Part shown: positions 17,819 to 26,556 of the stretch, piece by piece | Layout of the letters: every line of letters starts with the position of its first letter | How positions within the stretch are numbered: the stretch's first letter is position 1 | Assembly (NCBI RefSeq): GCF_943193095.1 | Contig: NZ_CALPCV010000008.1 | Location: 21,504 to 85,503, forward strand | From: Parasutterella muris | Lineage (GTDB): Bacteria; Pseudomonadota; Gammaproteobacteria; Burkholderiales; Burkholderiaceae_F | Direction of reading: 5' to 3' | DNA length: 64,000 nucleotides | The notes under the pieces: model-generated | The model's input: only the letters and a program-made list of their open reading frames with translations | What the model was told of the DNA's origin: nothing | Database searches by the model: none | Position numbers and translations under genes: made by a program

Positions 17819-18817
17819 TTATTTCTGAAGAACGTTATTGATCCATTTTTCCGTTAATTCGCCGCGATGCTGTCCTTTCCATGCAAGCGGAATATCCAGC
17901 ACTTTGATGTTGGATAAATTGAGCACAGGATCGTCCGCAGCTACATCGGTACGGGTTGGGGCGTATTGGATTTTATTCTTCAGAATGAAATGCGCAAACT
18001 TTGGGCTGGAAGCCCATTCCATAAAAGCTTCTGCTTCTTTTTTATTTTTTGCGCCCTTAACGACAGCAACGGTTTCGATGCCAACCGTAACGCCTTCTTT
18101 CGGATAGCTGATGGAGACCGGGTAGCCGAGCTGTTTTATATCCAAAGCGTCGGGAAGGTAGACGATCGCCGCAGCAGCAAGGCCTTCTCCCACGCGCATT
18201 GCCGGCCAAGCTCCGCTTTTGGTATACATCTGAACGTTTTTATGAAGCTGCTTTTGGTAATCAATCGAGCCTTTATCTCCAAAAGCCATTTCAAGCGAAA
18301 AGAGGCGTTCGGTTGCGGTTCCGGAGGTACGGGCGTCCGCAAGAATAATTCCGTTTTTGTATTCCGGTTTAAGCAGATCGAGCCAAGAAGAGGGCGCTTT
18401 TAACTTCTGCTTTTCCAAAAACTTGTTGTTGGTAATGAAGGCAAGCGGCATGAAGCCGACACCGGTCCAATAGCCGTCCGGATCTAAAAACTGCGACGGA
18501 ATCTTATCCGCATTTTTTGGGCGATAGACGCTAAGCAGGTTGTCTTGTTTTGCGGCCTCCAAAAAGTCAGCAGGACCGCCGAGGACAGCATCGACCTGAG
18601 GATTTTTTCTTTCCGCTTTCAGCCGCGTGAGGACTTCTCCGGCGGAAAGCCGCAGGTAATTTACTTTGATGCCGGTATCTTTAGAGAACTGCGCTAACAC
18701 TTGTGTCGCATATTTTTCCGGCATAGAGGCGTAGAGGTTCAATTCTGCGGCAGTCAAATTTGACGAGAGGCCGGAGAAAAGCAAGGCTTGGGTTAGGAGG
18801 AGGCGCTTTAGAAGCAT
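17819..18817 (-). CDS. Periplasmic substrate-binding protein, iron(III)-type (AfuA/FbpA-like)
   Basis: Exported solute-binding protein of an ABC importer, 332 residues, of the family that binds ferric iron or other small polar ligands such as thiamine or phosphonate. An N-terminal signal peptide (MLLKRLLLTQALLFSGLSS, cleavage probably after LTAA near residue 24) is followed by LNLYASMPEKYATQVLAQF, the type 1 fold opening, and GVTVGIETVAVVKGAKN near the hinge. No permease or ATPase gene is next to it, so its transporter must be encoded elsewhere or the gene is an orphan. Ligand identity cannot be read from the sequence. It runs towards coaE with a five-base gap. Confidence 0.8.
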   Translation of the reverse strand: MLLKRLLLTQALLFSGLSSNLTAAELNLYASMPEKYATQVLAQFSKDTGIKVNYLRLSAGEVLTRLKAERKNPQVDAVLGGPADFLEAAKQDNLLSVYRPKNADKIPSQFLDPDGYWTGVGFMPLAFITNNKFLEKQKLKAPSSWLDLLKPEYKNGIILADARTSGTATERLFSLEMAFGDKGSIDYQKQLHKNVQMYTKSGAWPAMRVGEGLAAAAIVYLPDALDIKQLGYPVSISYPKEGVTVGIETVAVVKGAKNKKEAEAFMEWASSPKFAHFILKNKIQYAPTRTDVAADDPVLNLSNIKVLDIPLAWKGQHRGELTEKWINNVLQK

Positions 18818-18990
18818 TTTTTCGGTCTCAAATTAGAAGAGGCTATAGTTTGCCATCCAAATGCCGAAAATAGGGGGAAACGCCAAAGTTTTCACTCAGG
18901 ACGGGCAGAGCCCTCATTTCCCCCGAAAGCTCCTTATGTTTAGTGCATGTCAGCCGGTTCTAAGCGAATGACATGCCGCCTCTCTGAAAC

Positions 18991-21855
18991 TCAATCGCCT
19001 TCTCTGTCCAGCGGGTGTATTTCCAACGCCGGAAGATTTTTGACGATCTTTACTGTCTCCACGCTCACTGTAATGACCTTAAGGAACAAATCGTACGGAT
19101 ATGTGGTGTCGCCTATTTCTTCTCCGTACTTATTAAAGTCATTGACAATGCCGCTGTCCTTGTCAACTTTGACGCAGCACTTTTCAACGATCCAGTCCAG
19201 AGCGCTCTTCTTATTGACTACGTACTCCTGAGCCTCCAGAGGAATGTTTTCTATCGTGATGTCTGAGTTGTAGATCAGCCGGGTTTTATCTTTTGCAGCA
19301 TTGCCTTTTTTCCCTTTAATCCGGCCCCACTCCATTCGAGTTACGTGGAACGAGGCACCCGGTTTCATTTGAATGTTAACGCCTGAGTAACGAGGCTGCT
19401 TTTCAAAATTCACATGCAGATCGGCTAACTTTCCGCCCGCTTCACTGAATGCTTTGAACTGTTCAAATGCGGCAACACGCGGAATTCTCGGAAGCTCCTT
19501 ACTCAAATTATTTGCATACTTTGTCCGGTAATCCGGGCTATGCAAAATACCGTAGATGTAATAGAAGAGATCATCCTTTGAAATTGAGTTCTCCGGATAA
19601 GCTTGTCGGAAATGTTCCAGTGCTTCATCAGTAATCGCATCTTCTTTGATAAAGCCTTTGGAAGCGGCGTTTTTTGAATTCTCTTCAGGTGGATTAAATA
19701 AATCCGGTTCCTCTTTCTTTGGGCGAGCAGCTGAGGTATAAATGTAGCGGGGGAAGCATTGTCCGTTAAAAACAAGCTGAAGATCAGGTATTCGATCTAC
19801 CATCAGGCAAGAAAACTCTTTTGCTCCAATACCTGCAACGCAAATGGCAAGATTTTTCGAAGATGCAGTCGGGAAAAGTTTCGGCATCTGATAAACGCAG
19901 TTATTCCAATAATGATCGAAATAAAGCCTCTGTCGGTTAAAGGGACGATAAAAAGATGCGTATTGTTTTTCTTTAGAAAATAGCTGGCTATATTTTCCGT
20001 TTAAAACATCTCTTTTTTGGGGTCGATCCCAATTAATATAGTGAGGATCGGAGGATGGGATAAAACTTTCTCTCTCCTTAGAACATCTGTCTACTTCTGC
20101 GTTATAGTGTTCTATCAAGTTCACTACATTTTGGGCTAAATTATCACGAGAAGAGTTATACGTCCAGGCATCTCTGCCTGTTGCTACGCCTCGTGAGTAA
20201 TTTTTGAAGATGGCGTGCTCTAGAGTTTTCTTTCCATCTACTCTCATGAAACAAGAGTAAGAATCATCTCTCTGATTTAACCAGTCACCATGCTTATCAG
20301 GGTAGGTTCTCTGCCAGTCAATTTTTGAAATTGACTCAGCCTTTGCCAGCTGTGTTAGTTTTTCTTCCCTAGTTAAATAATCATCAACGGCATGGAAATA
20401 AATCTTGCCTTTTTCAGGATCATCCGGATTTTTAACAAGAAGAACTATTGCAACCGGAGCCCGACTTCCCTCACCAAAAATGTTGTCTTTTTCTTTACGG
20501 CGTTGCTCGCCTTGAGTTCTGGCATTTCCCTTCAAATGGAAAATATAGATTGAATTGAACTCTTCTGCCATGCATTTACGCATACCGTCGGCACTGTTGG
20601 ATTCAATCCATCCGGCATTAGTCACAAAACCAATAACACCTTTGTCTTTAATACGGTCGGATGCCCAGCGGTAAGCACGGATATATGAATCATAGAGGGA
20701 GTTTTTTAATGTGGCGGCCGTGCGTTTAGCGTATGTTTCCGATATTCTGTTGTCTAATTTTTCATAGTGTTCATTCTGATTGTTATCATTTGCGGAATCC
20801 TGTCCAACTGAATAAGGTGGATTGCCAATGATCACTCGAATGTCCAACTCATTGGCCTTAGCCAATCGAGCATTATTTTCAGCTAATGATGTACTGAAAA
20901 AACTTTTGGCATCGTGATCGGCAAAAGTATCCGTCCAAATCATCACGGGGTTGGGCTCATATTCAAGATTCGGTACTAATTCATGCAGCGTACTTTCCAA
21001 GTTCATTGAAGCTACGTAATAAGCGAGAGGGACTATCTCATGCGCATGGATATCGTTCTTGAATTTTTCGTTGAGTTTGTCCGTCGGAATGAGGCCGCTT
21101 TGCATTAATCTCGTTAGAAATGTCCCGGTTCCTGTAAACGGATCGAGAATATGGACATTCGGTGCATCAATGGTTGTACCAAATTCCTTTTTCATAATGT
21201 CTGCTACCGACTGATTGATGAAGTCAACCACAGGAACAGGGGTGTAAACAATGCCCAGTTTATCCCTCATTTTTGGGAAGGCAAATTTAAAAAATTTATC
21301 GAAGAGTTCCAGAATGACCGTTTGTCTGTCTTCGGATGTTTTAATGTTCTTAGCACGGAGTTTGACCGAGTTGTAGAAGCCCTCTAATAACTTTGTTGCG
21401 GACTTCATGCCCTCCTTATCCAGAGCATCCAACGTTGATGTCATTGCTCTGGCAATTGGATTCCGTTCAGTGAACGGGAACTCGGCGAAGAGCGCATCCA
21501 TCACAGGTTTTGTGACAATGTGCTGACCCAGCATGTCGAGAATTTCCTCGCGTGAAAGCTCTCCGTTCAGAGTGTTTTTTAGTTCCTTAGAGAACTCCTC
21601 GAATTTTTTTCGAGATTCTTCGTTTGCCTGATCATCTAAAATGGATTTGATGTGCTTGACCTGTTCTTCGCAAATCCTGCCGACATCTTCGGCCCAATCG
21701 CTCCATTCTTTTCGGTTTCCGACTTTCTTTACGATTCTCGCTCTGATGTCTTCCTCCAATATGGAATCTCTTCCGAATGGCAGAGCAAGCTGAGGGTTCG
21801 GAACATCTTTTCCTCCCGGAGCTGGCTTTCTCCCTCTTTGTTTTTTTTCTGCCAT
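18991..21855 (-). CDS. Type ISP restriction-modification enzyme, methyltransferase and target-recognition half
   Basis: 954-residue gamma-class N6-adenine DNA methyltransferase half of a type ISP (single-polypeptide) enzyme. It opens with the coupler-like region QLALPFGRDSILEEDIRARI. SAM-binding motif I LDPFTGTGTFL is near residue 238 and the catalytic motif IV NPPY near 345. The last 400 residues fit a target-recognition domain and end in a conserved PYDLFLKVITVS segment. The ATG at 21855 has AGGCGG about five bases upstream, so independent translation is possible. It lies just before an A8 tract (21841-21848), and the helicase-nuclease half is encoded in another frame immediately upstream. 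In known type ISP enzymes both halves are one chain of about 1,570-1,650 residues. The base composition is more AT-rich than the neighbours, consistent with transfer. Confidence 0.88.
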   Translation of the reverse strand: MAEKKQRGRKPAPGGKDVPNPQLALPFGRDSILEEDIRARIVKKVGNRKEWSDWAEDVGRICEEQVKHIKSILDDQANEESRKKFEEFSKELKNTLNGELSREEILDMLGQHIVTKPVMDALFAEFPFTERNPIARAMTSTLDALDKEGMKSATKLLEGFYNSVKLRAKNIKTSEDRQTVILELFDKFFKFAFPKMRDKLGIVYTPVPVVDFINQSVADIMKKEFGTTIDAPNVHILDPFTGTGTFLTRLMQSGLIPTDKLNEKFKNDIHAHEIVPLAYYVASMNLESTLHELVPNLEYEPNPVMIWTDTFADHDAKSFFSTSLAENNARLAKANELDIRVIIGNPPYSVGQDSANDNNQNEHYEKLDNRISETYAKRTAATLKNSLYDSYIRAYRWASDRIKDKGVIGFVTNAGWIESNSADGMRKCMAEEFNSIYIFHLKGNARTQGEQRRKEKDNIFGEGSRAPVAIVLLVKNPDDPEKGKIYFHAVDDYLTREEKLTQLAKAESISKIDWQRTYPDKHGDWLNQRDDSYSCFMRVDGKKTLEHAIFKNYSRGVATGRDAWTYNSSRDNLAQNVVNLIEHYNAEVDRCSKERESFIPSSDPHYINWDRPQKRDVLNGKYSQLFSKEKQYASFYRPFNRQRLYFDHYWNNCVYQMPKLFPTASSKNLAICVAGIGAKEFSCLMVDRIPDLQLVFNGQCFPRYIYTSAARPKKEEPDLFNPPEENSKNAASKGFIKEDAITDEALEHFRQAYPENSISKDDLFYYIYGILHSPDYRTKYANNLSKELPRIPRVAAFEQFKAFSEAGGKLADLHVNFEKQPRYSGVNIQMKPGASFHVTRMEWGRIKGKKGNAAKDKTRLIYNSDITIENIPLEAQEYVVNKKSALDWIVEKCCVKVDKDSGIVNDFNKYGEEIGDTTYPYDLFLKVITVSVETVKIVKNLPALEIHPLDREGD

Positions 21856-23989
21856 CTCCGCCGCCTGTGGGACTTTTTCTTGTGAGCTTTTTATCCGTTA
21901 GGCAAATAACTTCGAGTTTTTCAGAATTGACGGTTTTCAACTGTCCGTCAACCATGGATCCGAAATCTTCGTCAATCGATTTCAAGGCTCTCAAAACCTG
22001 CCAAACCGTCTCGAAGTCCTTGTTGTTATCTAGCACTGAATCGGCCGGAATTCCAGCGGGTGTGACAATCGGAATAATGACGTAGCCGCGCTCCTTCTTC
22101 GTATTCTTGGAAGTACGCATAACTCGTCCGACAGTCTGGACAACGTCGACCATCGACTTACGAGGCGACAAGAAAAGCACGGCGTCTAACGAAGGAACAT
22201 CGACGCCCTCGGAAAGACAGCGAACATTAAATAGGATTTTGCAGTGTCCTTCTTCCGTGTCGGCCCTAAGCCATTCGAGACGGTTGGCTTTTTCTGTTGC
22301 ATCCATCGATCCGTCGATGTGGCGTGCATCGCAAATGAGACCGTTCTGTTCATTAAAGAAAGCTTCATCCAAGGACTTGGTTTCTTTACGGAGTTTGTCT
22401 TTAAACCGCTCAATTGTGTTTTGGAATTCAGCTGTAAATTGTTTGGAAGAAACTTTGTCGTATTTGTCGGAAGGATTGATAACCTGAGCAAAACCGACAG
22501 CTCGTCTCATGGGCTGCAAATCGTCTCCGAGTGAGATTTCGCCCTGTAAGTCGCGCTTAGACAAAGCCCTCCAGCATCCGATGACTTTTGCAGCGTTCGA
22601 TACGGAGAGACCTCCCTGAGCTCCGAGAGCTAAATCATCCGGATCGTTCTTATCTCCAATCATGGATTCGTTGACCGTCAGAACAATAACTTTGTAGTCA
22701 ACCAGGCTTCCGAGTCTGACCGCTTGTGTGAAGTTAATCGAGTGGAAGGTTTCTCCATAAACGTCTTTATCGTCCATGGAGTAGAGGACAATGTCGCCCT
22801 CGTCATTTTGTTTTTTCGCATTACTGCCGTAAATTTTCGGCGTAGCCGTCATGTAGAGACGCTTTTTCGCTTTGACGTAGTCATTGTTGTGAATGCGTGT
22901 GAAGACAGCCTCTTTCTCGTCAGTGAAGTGGCCGCCCGCAGTTCTGTGAGCCTCATCACAAATCACTAAATCGAACTCTTTGACAGCGTCGGTCGGTAAA
23001 TTCTGCGCCTGATGAATAACATCGATGGACTGGTAGGTAGAGAAGATGACCGTCATCGCATCCTTGTTTTCCAAGGCTTTTGTCACTTCTTTTCCTAACG
23101 TCTTGGCGTCGGTCGTGGCCGGATAAGAGAGTTCGCTTCCGACGGTCAAAGATTCCAAATCCTCCAGATCGGCTTTACCGGTGGAAGAATCAGAACAAAC
23201 CGCAAAAGCCTTGATGGGATAAATGCATTGCTGCTTCCAGTCTGTGAGCGTCTGCGAAAGAAGAGAAAGCGACGGCACTAAGAACAAAACCAACTTGCCT
23301 TCCCCGGCTTGCTTCTCTGCAATCTTCAGAGAAGTGTAGGTCTTACCGGTACCGCAGGCCATGATCAGTTTGCCGCGGTCGGCTTCTTTAAAGCCGTTGA
23401 TAACTTTTCTGATAGCTTCTTTTTGATAGTCGCGAGGGGTACGCTTTGCAACTTCTTTTAATTCTCCCCTCTGATAAGCGTCCCAGTCGACGGTAGAACT
23501 TGCTAAGGTTTCTCGTGTTATCAGAGTGATCGGAGGAACTTGCTTGTCAAGTTCTTCTCTGACGTTCTCGCTCCATTTTTCATTGGTCGCGACTAAGAAA
23601 CGTCTGGTGAAGAACGGTTTGCTGGACGAAGCAAGGAATGAGTCGACGCCGCCTTTAAGGACTGTGGCTTCTTTGTCATAGAACTTGCACTGAATTGCCG
23701 TAAATCTGTTGTCATCGGCGTTAACGCCGACCAGGTCTATGCCGATGTCGCGAGAGGACGATACTAATTCCGGGTGCTTCTGACTCCAGTCCTTATAAGT
23801 TAGGACCTCAGAAAATAAGTCTCGGTACGTCGGTTCTTTTGTGAGCCAGTCTCGGATCAGCGTTTCAAACCGAGTTCCTTTATCGCGCTTAATGCCGGAT
23901 GAGGAGTTCCCGAGATTATAAAGTAAACGGTCTAGCGAGAGATGGGAGGGGTTATACATATTTACTGCTTGAACTTTATTTTCTGCCAT
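21632..23989 (-). CDS. Type ISP restriction-modification enzyme, nuclease-helicase half (frame-split)
   Basis: N-terminal half of the type ISP enzyme. It has an Mrr-like PD-(D/E)XK nuclease (RDIGIDLVGV followed by QCKFYD, about residues 78-105), then a superfamily 2 motor with Walker A MACGTGKTYTS near 210, DEAH box VICDEAHRTAGG near 345, motif III YMTATPKIYG and motif VI QTVGRVMRT near 620. From the A8 tract at 21841-21848 onward the frame leaves the homologous coding sequence; the last 70 or so residues, to the stop at 21632, are arginine-rich and look out of frame. One fewer A would fuse it to the methyltransferase half, giving about 1,665 residues. ATG 23989 is chosen because an earlier ATG (24040) lies in a terminator-like hairpin; 23959 is another option. 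Confidence 0.85.
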   Translation of the reverse strand: MAENKVQAVNMYNPSHLSLDRLLYNLGNSSSGIKRDKGTRFETLIRDWLTKEPTYRDLFSEVLTYKDWSQKHPELVSSSRDIGIDLVGVNADDNRFTAIQCKFYDKEATVLKGGVDSFLASSSKPFFTRRFLVATNEKWSENVREELDKQVPPITLITRETLASSTVDWDAYQRGELKEVAKRTPRDYQKEAIRKVINGFKEADRGKLIMACGTGKTYTSLKIAEKQAGEGKLVLFLVPSLSLLSQTLTDWKQQCIYPIKAFAVCSDSSTGKADLEDLESLTVGSELSYPATTDAKTLGKEVTKALENKDAMTVIFSTYQSIDVIHQAQNLPTDAVKEFDLVICDEAHRTAGGHFTDEKEAVFTRIHNNDYVKAKKRLYMTATPKIYGSNAKKQNDEGDIVLYSMDDKDVYGETFHSINFTQAVRLGSLVDYKVIVLTVNESMIGDKNDPDDLALGAQGGLSVSNAAKVIGCWRALSKRDLQGEISLGDDLQPMRRAVGFAQVINPSDKYDKVSSKQFTAEFQNTIERFKDKLRKETKSLDEAFFNEQNGLICDARHIDGSMDATEKANRLEWLRADTEEGHCKILFNVRCLSEGVDVPSLDAVLFLSPRKSMVDVVQTVGRVMRTSKNTKKERGYVIIPIVTPAGIPADSVLDNNKDFETVWQVLRALKSIDEDFGSMVDGQLKTVNSEKLEVICLTDKKLTRKSPTGGGDGRKKTKREKASSGRKRCSEPSACSAIRKRFHIGGRHQSENRKESRKPKRMERLGRRCRQDLRRTGQAHQIHFR
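21841..21848 (-). repeat. A8 homopolymer at the split of the type ISP gene
   Basis: Eight consecutive A residues on the coding (-) strand between GCAG and CAAAGAGGG. The upstream frame reads AGA AAA AAA ACA and the downstream frame reads GAA AAA AAA CAA. A change of -1 (or +2) A joins them. The tract sits in a glycine- and lysine-rich linker between helicase and methyltransferase modules, where length change would be tolerated. Confidence 0.9.
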
Positions 23990-24000
23990 TTGGGGACTCA

Positions 24001-24038
24001 ATATATAAAAAGAGGCCTTTTTCCAGGTTAAAAAGGCC
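24001..24038 (-). terminator. Terminator-like hairpin just upstream of the type ISP gene
   Basis: Perfect 9-bp stem GGCCTTTTT/AAAAAGGCC with a 7-base loop, followed on the - strand by TCTTTTTATATA. It lies 12 bases before the likely restriction-gene start at 23989 and could end transcripts from the GIY-YIG gene or attenuate the R-M gene. Confidence 0.65.
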
Positions 24039-24096
24039 ATTGAATAGTCTTACACGTAGAAAGTATTTTAAAGCATGAAGAATGCGCTCTTTCCCA

Positions 24097-24108
24097 TCGT
24101 TTAAACGA
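24097..24108. promoter_or_regulatory. 12-bp perfect palindrome between the GIY-YIG and type ISP genes
   Basis: TCGTTTAAACGA reads the same on both strands. It lies about 110 bases upstream of the R-M gene start, where an operator could sit, but no regulator gene is nearby. Function is conjecture. Confidence 0.25.
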
Positions 24109-24176
24109 CTCAGTCTTTATAAAAAACACCTCCCGGGGCGGTCGCACCGACTCATTAACCACCTCAGGAAAAGAGT

Positions 24177-24902
24177 CTATACATTCAGTCTTTTTCTAAT
24201 ATCCACTAAAGTTTCACCGTTGTAGGCAAAGTACAATCCGCCTTGTATGGCTTTTACCTTCATTAAATGTTGTCCAAGGCCGCTTAGTGAGTACGTCTTG
24301 CCTTCAAAGGAAACCTTGTTCTTTTTATCAAGAGTTGTACAGGTGATTTTGGCGTCCTTAACAAATGTCAGCGTAGTGCCTACAGGGATGCCGAGGAGTT
24401 CAAACGTCAAATTGCCTTTCTTAGGCGGCGTTGTTTTAGATGGGGTAGATTCCGGAGCGCTCTCGCCATTTTCGTCAATCGGGTAGCGAATCAGCTGAGC
24501 TTCACTGCCGTTGATTTGAGCGATTGCAGATTGGATTTCGTAGGCCTTCTTGGCATCCATTCCGTAAAATTCGCGGTTCTTAGCGTGGCGTAAAGTCGGA
24601 TCAAGCGTATCAATCAGTCTATGCAGTTCCTTATCTCTCAAGCGTTTCTTAACCTTGTAGGCTGCATAACAGTGAAAAGGATCGGGAAGGGCACTGTTTC
24701 TATTAAGACTCTTTAATCTTTTCTCTACGTCATCCGCATAACCAATTTTGACCATGTCCGGAAAGGCAGGATTGACAAGAATATAGATTGAACCCGCGAA
24801 TTGTTCTTTCTTTTCATCTCCACAGGTGTAACCTCGCTTTTTCAATTCATCTTCGATGAGATTAATTAAATCTTCGTCCAAACATTGAGATAAAGTACTC
24901 AT
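24177..24902 (-). CDS. GIY-YIG nuclease-like protein with C-terminal RAMA-like domain
   Basis: 241-residue protein. The N-terminal part carries a GIY-YIG motif in its T5orf172-like form: GSIYILVNPAFPDMVKIGYADDV (split here as GSIYILVN and VKIGYADD, about residues 37-58) followed by KRLKSLNR, and a glutamate-containing NREFYGMDAKKAYEIQ segment near 110. After a T/S/P-rich linker, the C-terminal part (about 165-238, LLGIPVGTTLTFV and VSFEGKTYSLSGLGQHLM) resembles RAMA or DUF4357 modules that accompany restriction systems. AAGGA stands six bases before the ATG. It lies between tRNA-Pro and the type ISP gene on the same strand, so it is probably part of the same defence island. Nuclease activity is inferred. 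Confidence 0.7.
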   Translation of the reverse strand: MSTLSQCLDEDLINLIEDELKKRGYTCGDEKKEQFAGSIYILVNPAFPDMVKIGYADDVEKRLKSLNRNSALPDPFHCYAAYKVKKRLRDKELHRLIDTLDPTLRHAKNREFYGMDAKKAYEIQSAIAQINGSEAQLIRYPIDENGESAPESTPSKTTPPKKGNLTFELLGIPVGTTLTFVKDAKITCTTLDKKNKVSFEGKTYSLSGLGQHLMKVKAIQGGLYFAYNGETLVDIRKRLNV

Positions 24903-25113
24903 TTCAATTCCTTTGCGATAGAGGCGGTAATCTCAATCTTGCCGCTGCCGGCGTGATGGATTAAAAATTATTTGCAGTTGTTGTCAGTGAGATTGTAAAT
25001 CGATGAGTTTACCCGTTGCTTGATCAACTCTTGTAAAACTGCCTGTCGTTCTTCATCGGCGAGGCATTTGCAAGCTTCAGGATCGCATTCGCAGCGGCTC
25101 GATTGCGCTTCGG

Positions 25114-25148
25114 AAAAAGAAAAACCGCGCAGGTCTTGCGCGGTTTTT
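25114..25148 (-). terminator. Intrinsic terminator after tRNA-Pro
   Basis: Perfect stem AAAAACCGCGCA/TGCGCGGTTTTT with a 5-base loop followed by CTTTTT on the - strand, nine bases beyond the CCA end of the tRNA. Confidence 0.92.
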
Positions 25149-25156
25149 ACGAATTC

Positions 25157-25233
25157 TGGTCGGAGTGAGAGGATTCGAACCTCCGACACCTGCGTCCCGA
25201 ACGCAGTACTCTACCAGGCTGAGCTACACTCCG
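25157..25233 (-). tRNA. tRNA-Pro, anticodon CGG
   Basis: 77-nt cloverleaf with acceptor CGGAGTG/CACTCCG, D arm GCTC-AGCCTGGTA-GAGT, anticodon loop TTCGGGA (anticodon CGG), T arm with GGTTCGAATCC, and an encoded ACCA end. It begins with C, as proline tRNAs do. No duplicated 3' fragment was seen at the other side of the restriction island. Confidence 0.96.
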
Positions 25234-25251
25234 ATTTGACCGTCAAGTGAA

Positions 25252-26232
25252 CTAACTGTCCCTCTCAACTGTCAAGGAAAGCAATTCTATCAGAGAATTT
25301 TTGAATGCGCTACTCGGGAGGCAGTCAAGCTGTCGAATTCCGTTCTGAACTTCATTTCTGGCTGCGGAAATGCAGGACTCAATCGCATTAGTTTTCTTGA
25401 TAATTCCGATAATTGCGTCAAGGTCAGGATCGCTGTGACTGATTGCGTTACGAATTGTTTCAGCGTCCGTCTCTGAGCAGTTTCTCAGCGCATAAATAAG
25501 CGGCATTGTCATTTTGCCTTCGCGTAAATCGGTGCCAAGATTCTTTCCGGTATTTCCGGAGACGCCGACATAATCCAGTACGTCATCAATAATCTGGAAT
25601 GCTCGGCCAAGACACAGCGCATATTCGGCCATAGCGTCTTCTACCGCTTTGTCGGCGCCGGCAGAGACCGCCGCCATGCGGGCAGCCGCTTCAAACAGTA
25701 CGCCGGTTTTACGCTCAATCACTTCAATGTAGCGCTTCTCGTCCACGGTGGTGTCGTGAATGTTTAAAAGCTGAATGACTTCGCCTTCGGAAACACGGTT
25801 TACCGCCCCGGCAACAATTTCACAGATCCTCAGATTCTGTGTTCGGACCATTAACTGGAATGCTTTCGAATACATAAAGTCACCAACCAGAATCGCGCTG
25901 GCATTGCCCCACTTGAAGCTGGCCGTGGGCTTGCCGCGTCTTAAATCTGATTCGTCGACCACATCGTCATGGAGAAGACTGGCGGTATGGACATACTCGA
26001 TCATTGTGGCTAAAAACACAGGATCCTTGTTTTGACATCCGAGCGCTCGGGCGATCAGAAGAAGAACAACAGGACGCATCCGTTTGCCGCCTGCGCTGAC
26101 AATGTAGCCAGAGATCTTCTTAATAAGAGGGATGTCACTTTGCAAATCAGAAATTACCGCCTTGTCTACCTCGACGAGATCTTCAGCGATCGGTGCAATA
26201 ACGCGCTGCATCGTTTCTGCTACGTTGGCCAT
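25252..26232 (-). CDS. ispB: Octaprenyl diphosphate synthase IspB
   Basis: Trans-polyprenyl diphosphate synthase that makes the ubiquinone/menaquinone side chain, 326 residues from ATG 26232. The two aspartate-rich motifs are visible: LLHDDVVDESDLRRGKPT (first, near residue 80) and QIIDDVLDYVG (second, near 207). SAGGKRMRPVVLLL is the usual IPP-binding segment near residue 45. The start at 26232 is preferred over the longer frame from 26280 because TTAGGA lies upstream and MANVAETMQRVIAPI fits the family. Divergent orientation from rplU-rpmA-obg is typical of proteobacteria. Chain length of the product cannot be proven from sequence. Confidence 0.94.
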   Translation of the reverse strand: MANVAETMQRVIAPIAEDLVEVDKAVISDLQSDIPLIKKISGYIVSAGGKRMRPVVLLLIARALGCQNKDPVFLATMIEYVHTASLLHDDVVDESDLRRGKPTASFKWGNASAILVGDFMYSKAFQLMVRTQNLRICEIVAGAVNRVSEGEVIQLLNIHDTTVDEKRYIEVIERKTGVLFEAAARMAAVSAGADKAVEDAMAEYALCLGRAFQIIDDVLDYVGVSGNTGKNLGTDLREGKMTMPLIYALRNCSETDAETIRNAISHSDPDLDAIIGIIKKTNAIESCISAARNEVQNGIRQLDCLPSSAFKNSLIELLSLTVERDS

Positions 26233-26280
26233 TCTTTTTATTCCTAATAATGCGAAATATTTGTGTTTAATATTAAACAA

Positions 26281-26555
26281 GATTTCTGAATTAATGGAAA
26301 TTAGAACAGGAAAGTGTCCGTGACTAGCTTATATACGGCAATAATTCCTGCCCGCTAAGAAAACTGACCCGAATAAGACTCGGCTGTTAAAAACATGGAA
26401 GAGGCGGCGGAAAATGAAGCTTTCATATTAATAAAGCACCATGGAAACTCCTTCGATCAGAGCGCTTTCCTCACTCTGAAGATGAACTGCGGACAGACGC
26501 TGCGCAGCAACAAAGTACTGAGGATGAGGCGGAGAAAAAATAAAACATATAACGG
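26281..26555. other. Non-coding stretch between ispB and the rplU promoter
   Basis: No supported gene. Frames that cross it on the - strand overlap the rplU promoter and rplU itself and look like chance reading. It contains AT-rich patches but no convincing hairpin with a T tail. Confidence 0.5.
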
Positions 26556-26556
26556 T

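Noticed and set aside
24968..25189. 73-residue - strand frame through tRNA-Pro with a cysteine-rich end
   Set aside because: It begins inside the tRNA-Pro gene and reads through its terminator; such frames are a well-known artefact, and no other start lies in the cysteine-rich part.
18818..25233. Integrated element bounded by a duplicated tRNA-Pro end
   Set aside because: No copy of the tRNA 3' segment, integrase gene or flanking repeat was found at the far side, so integration at the tRNA is not supported.
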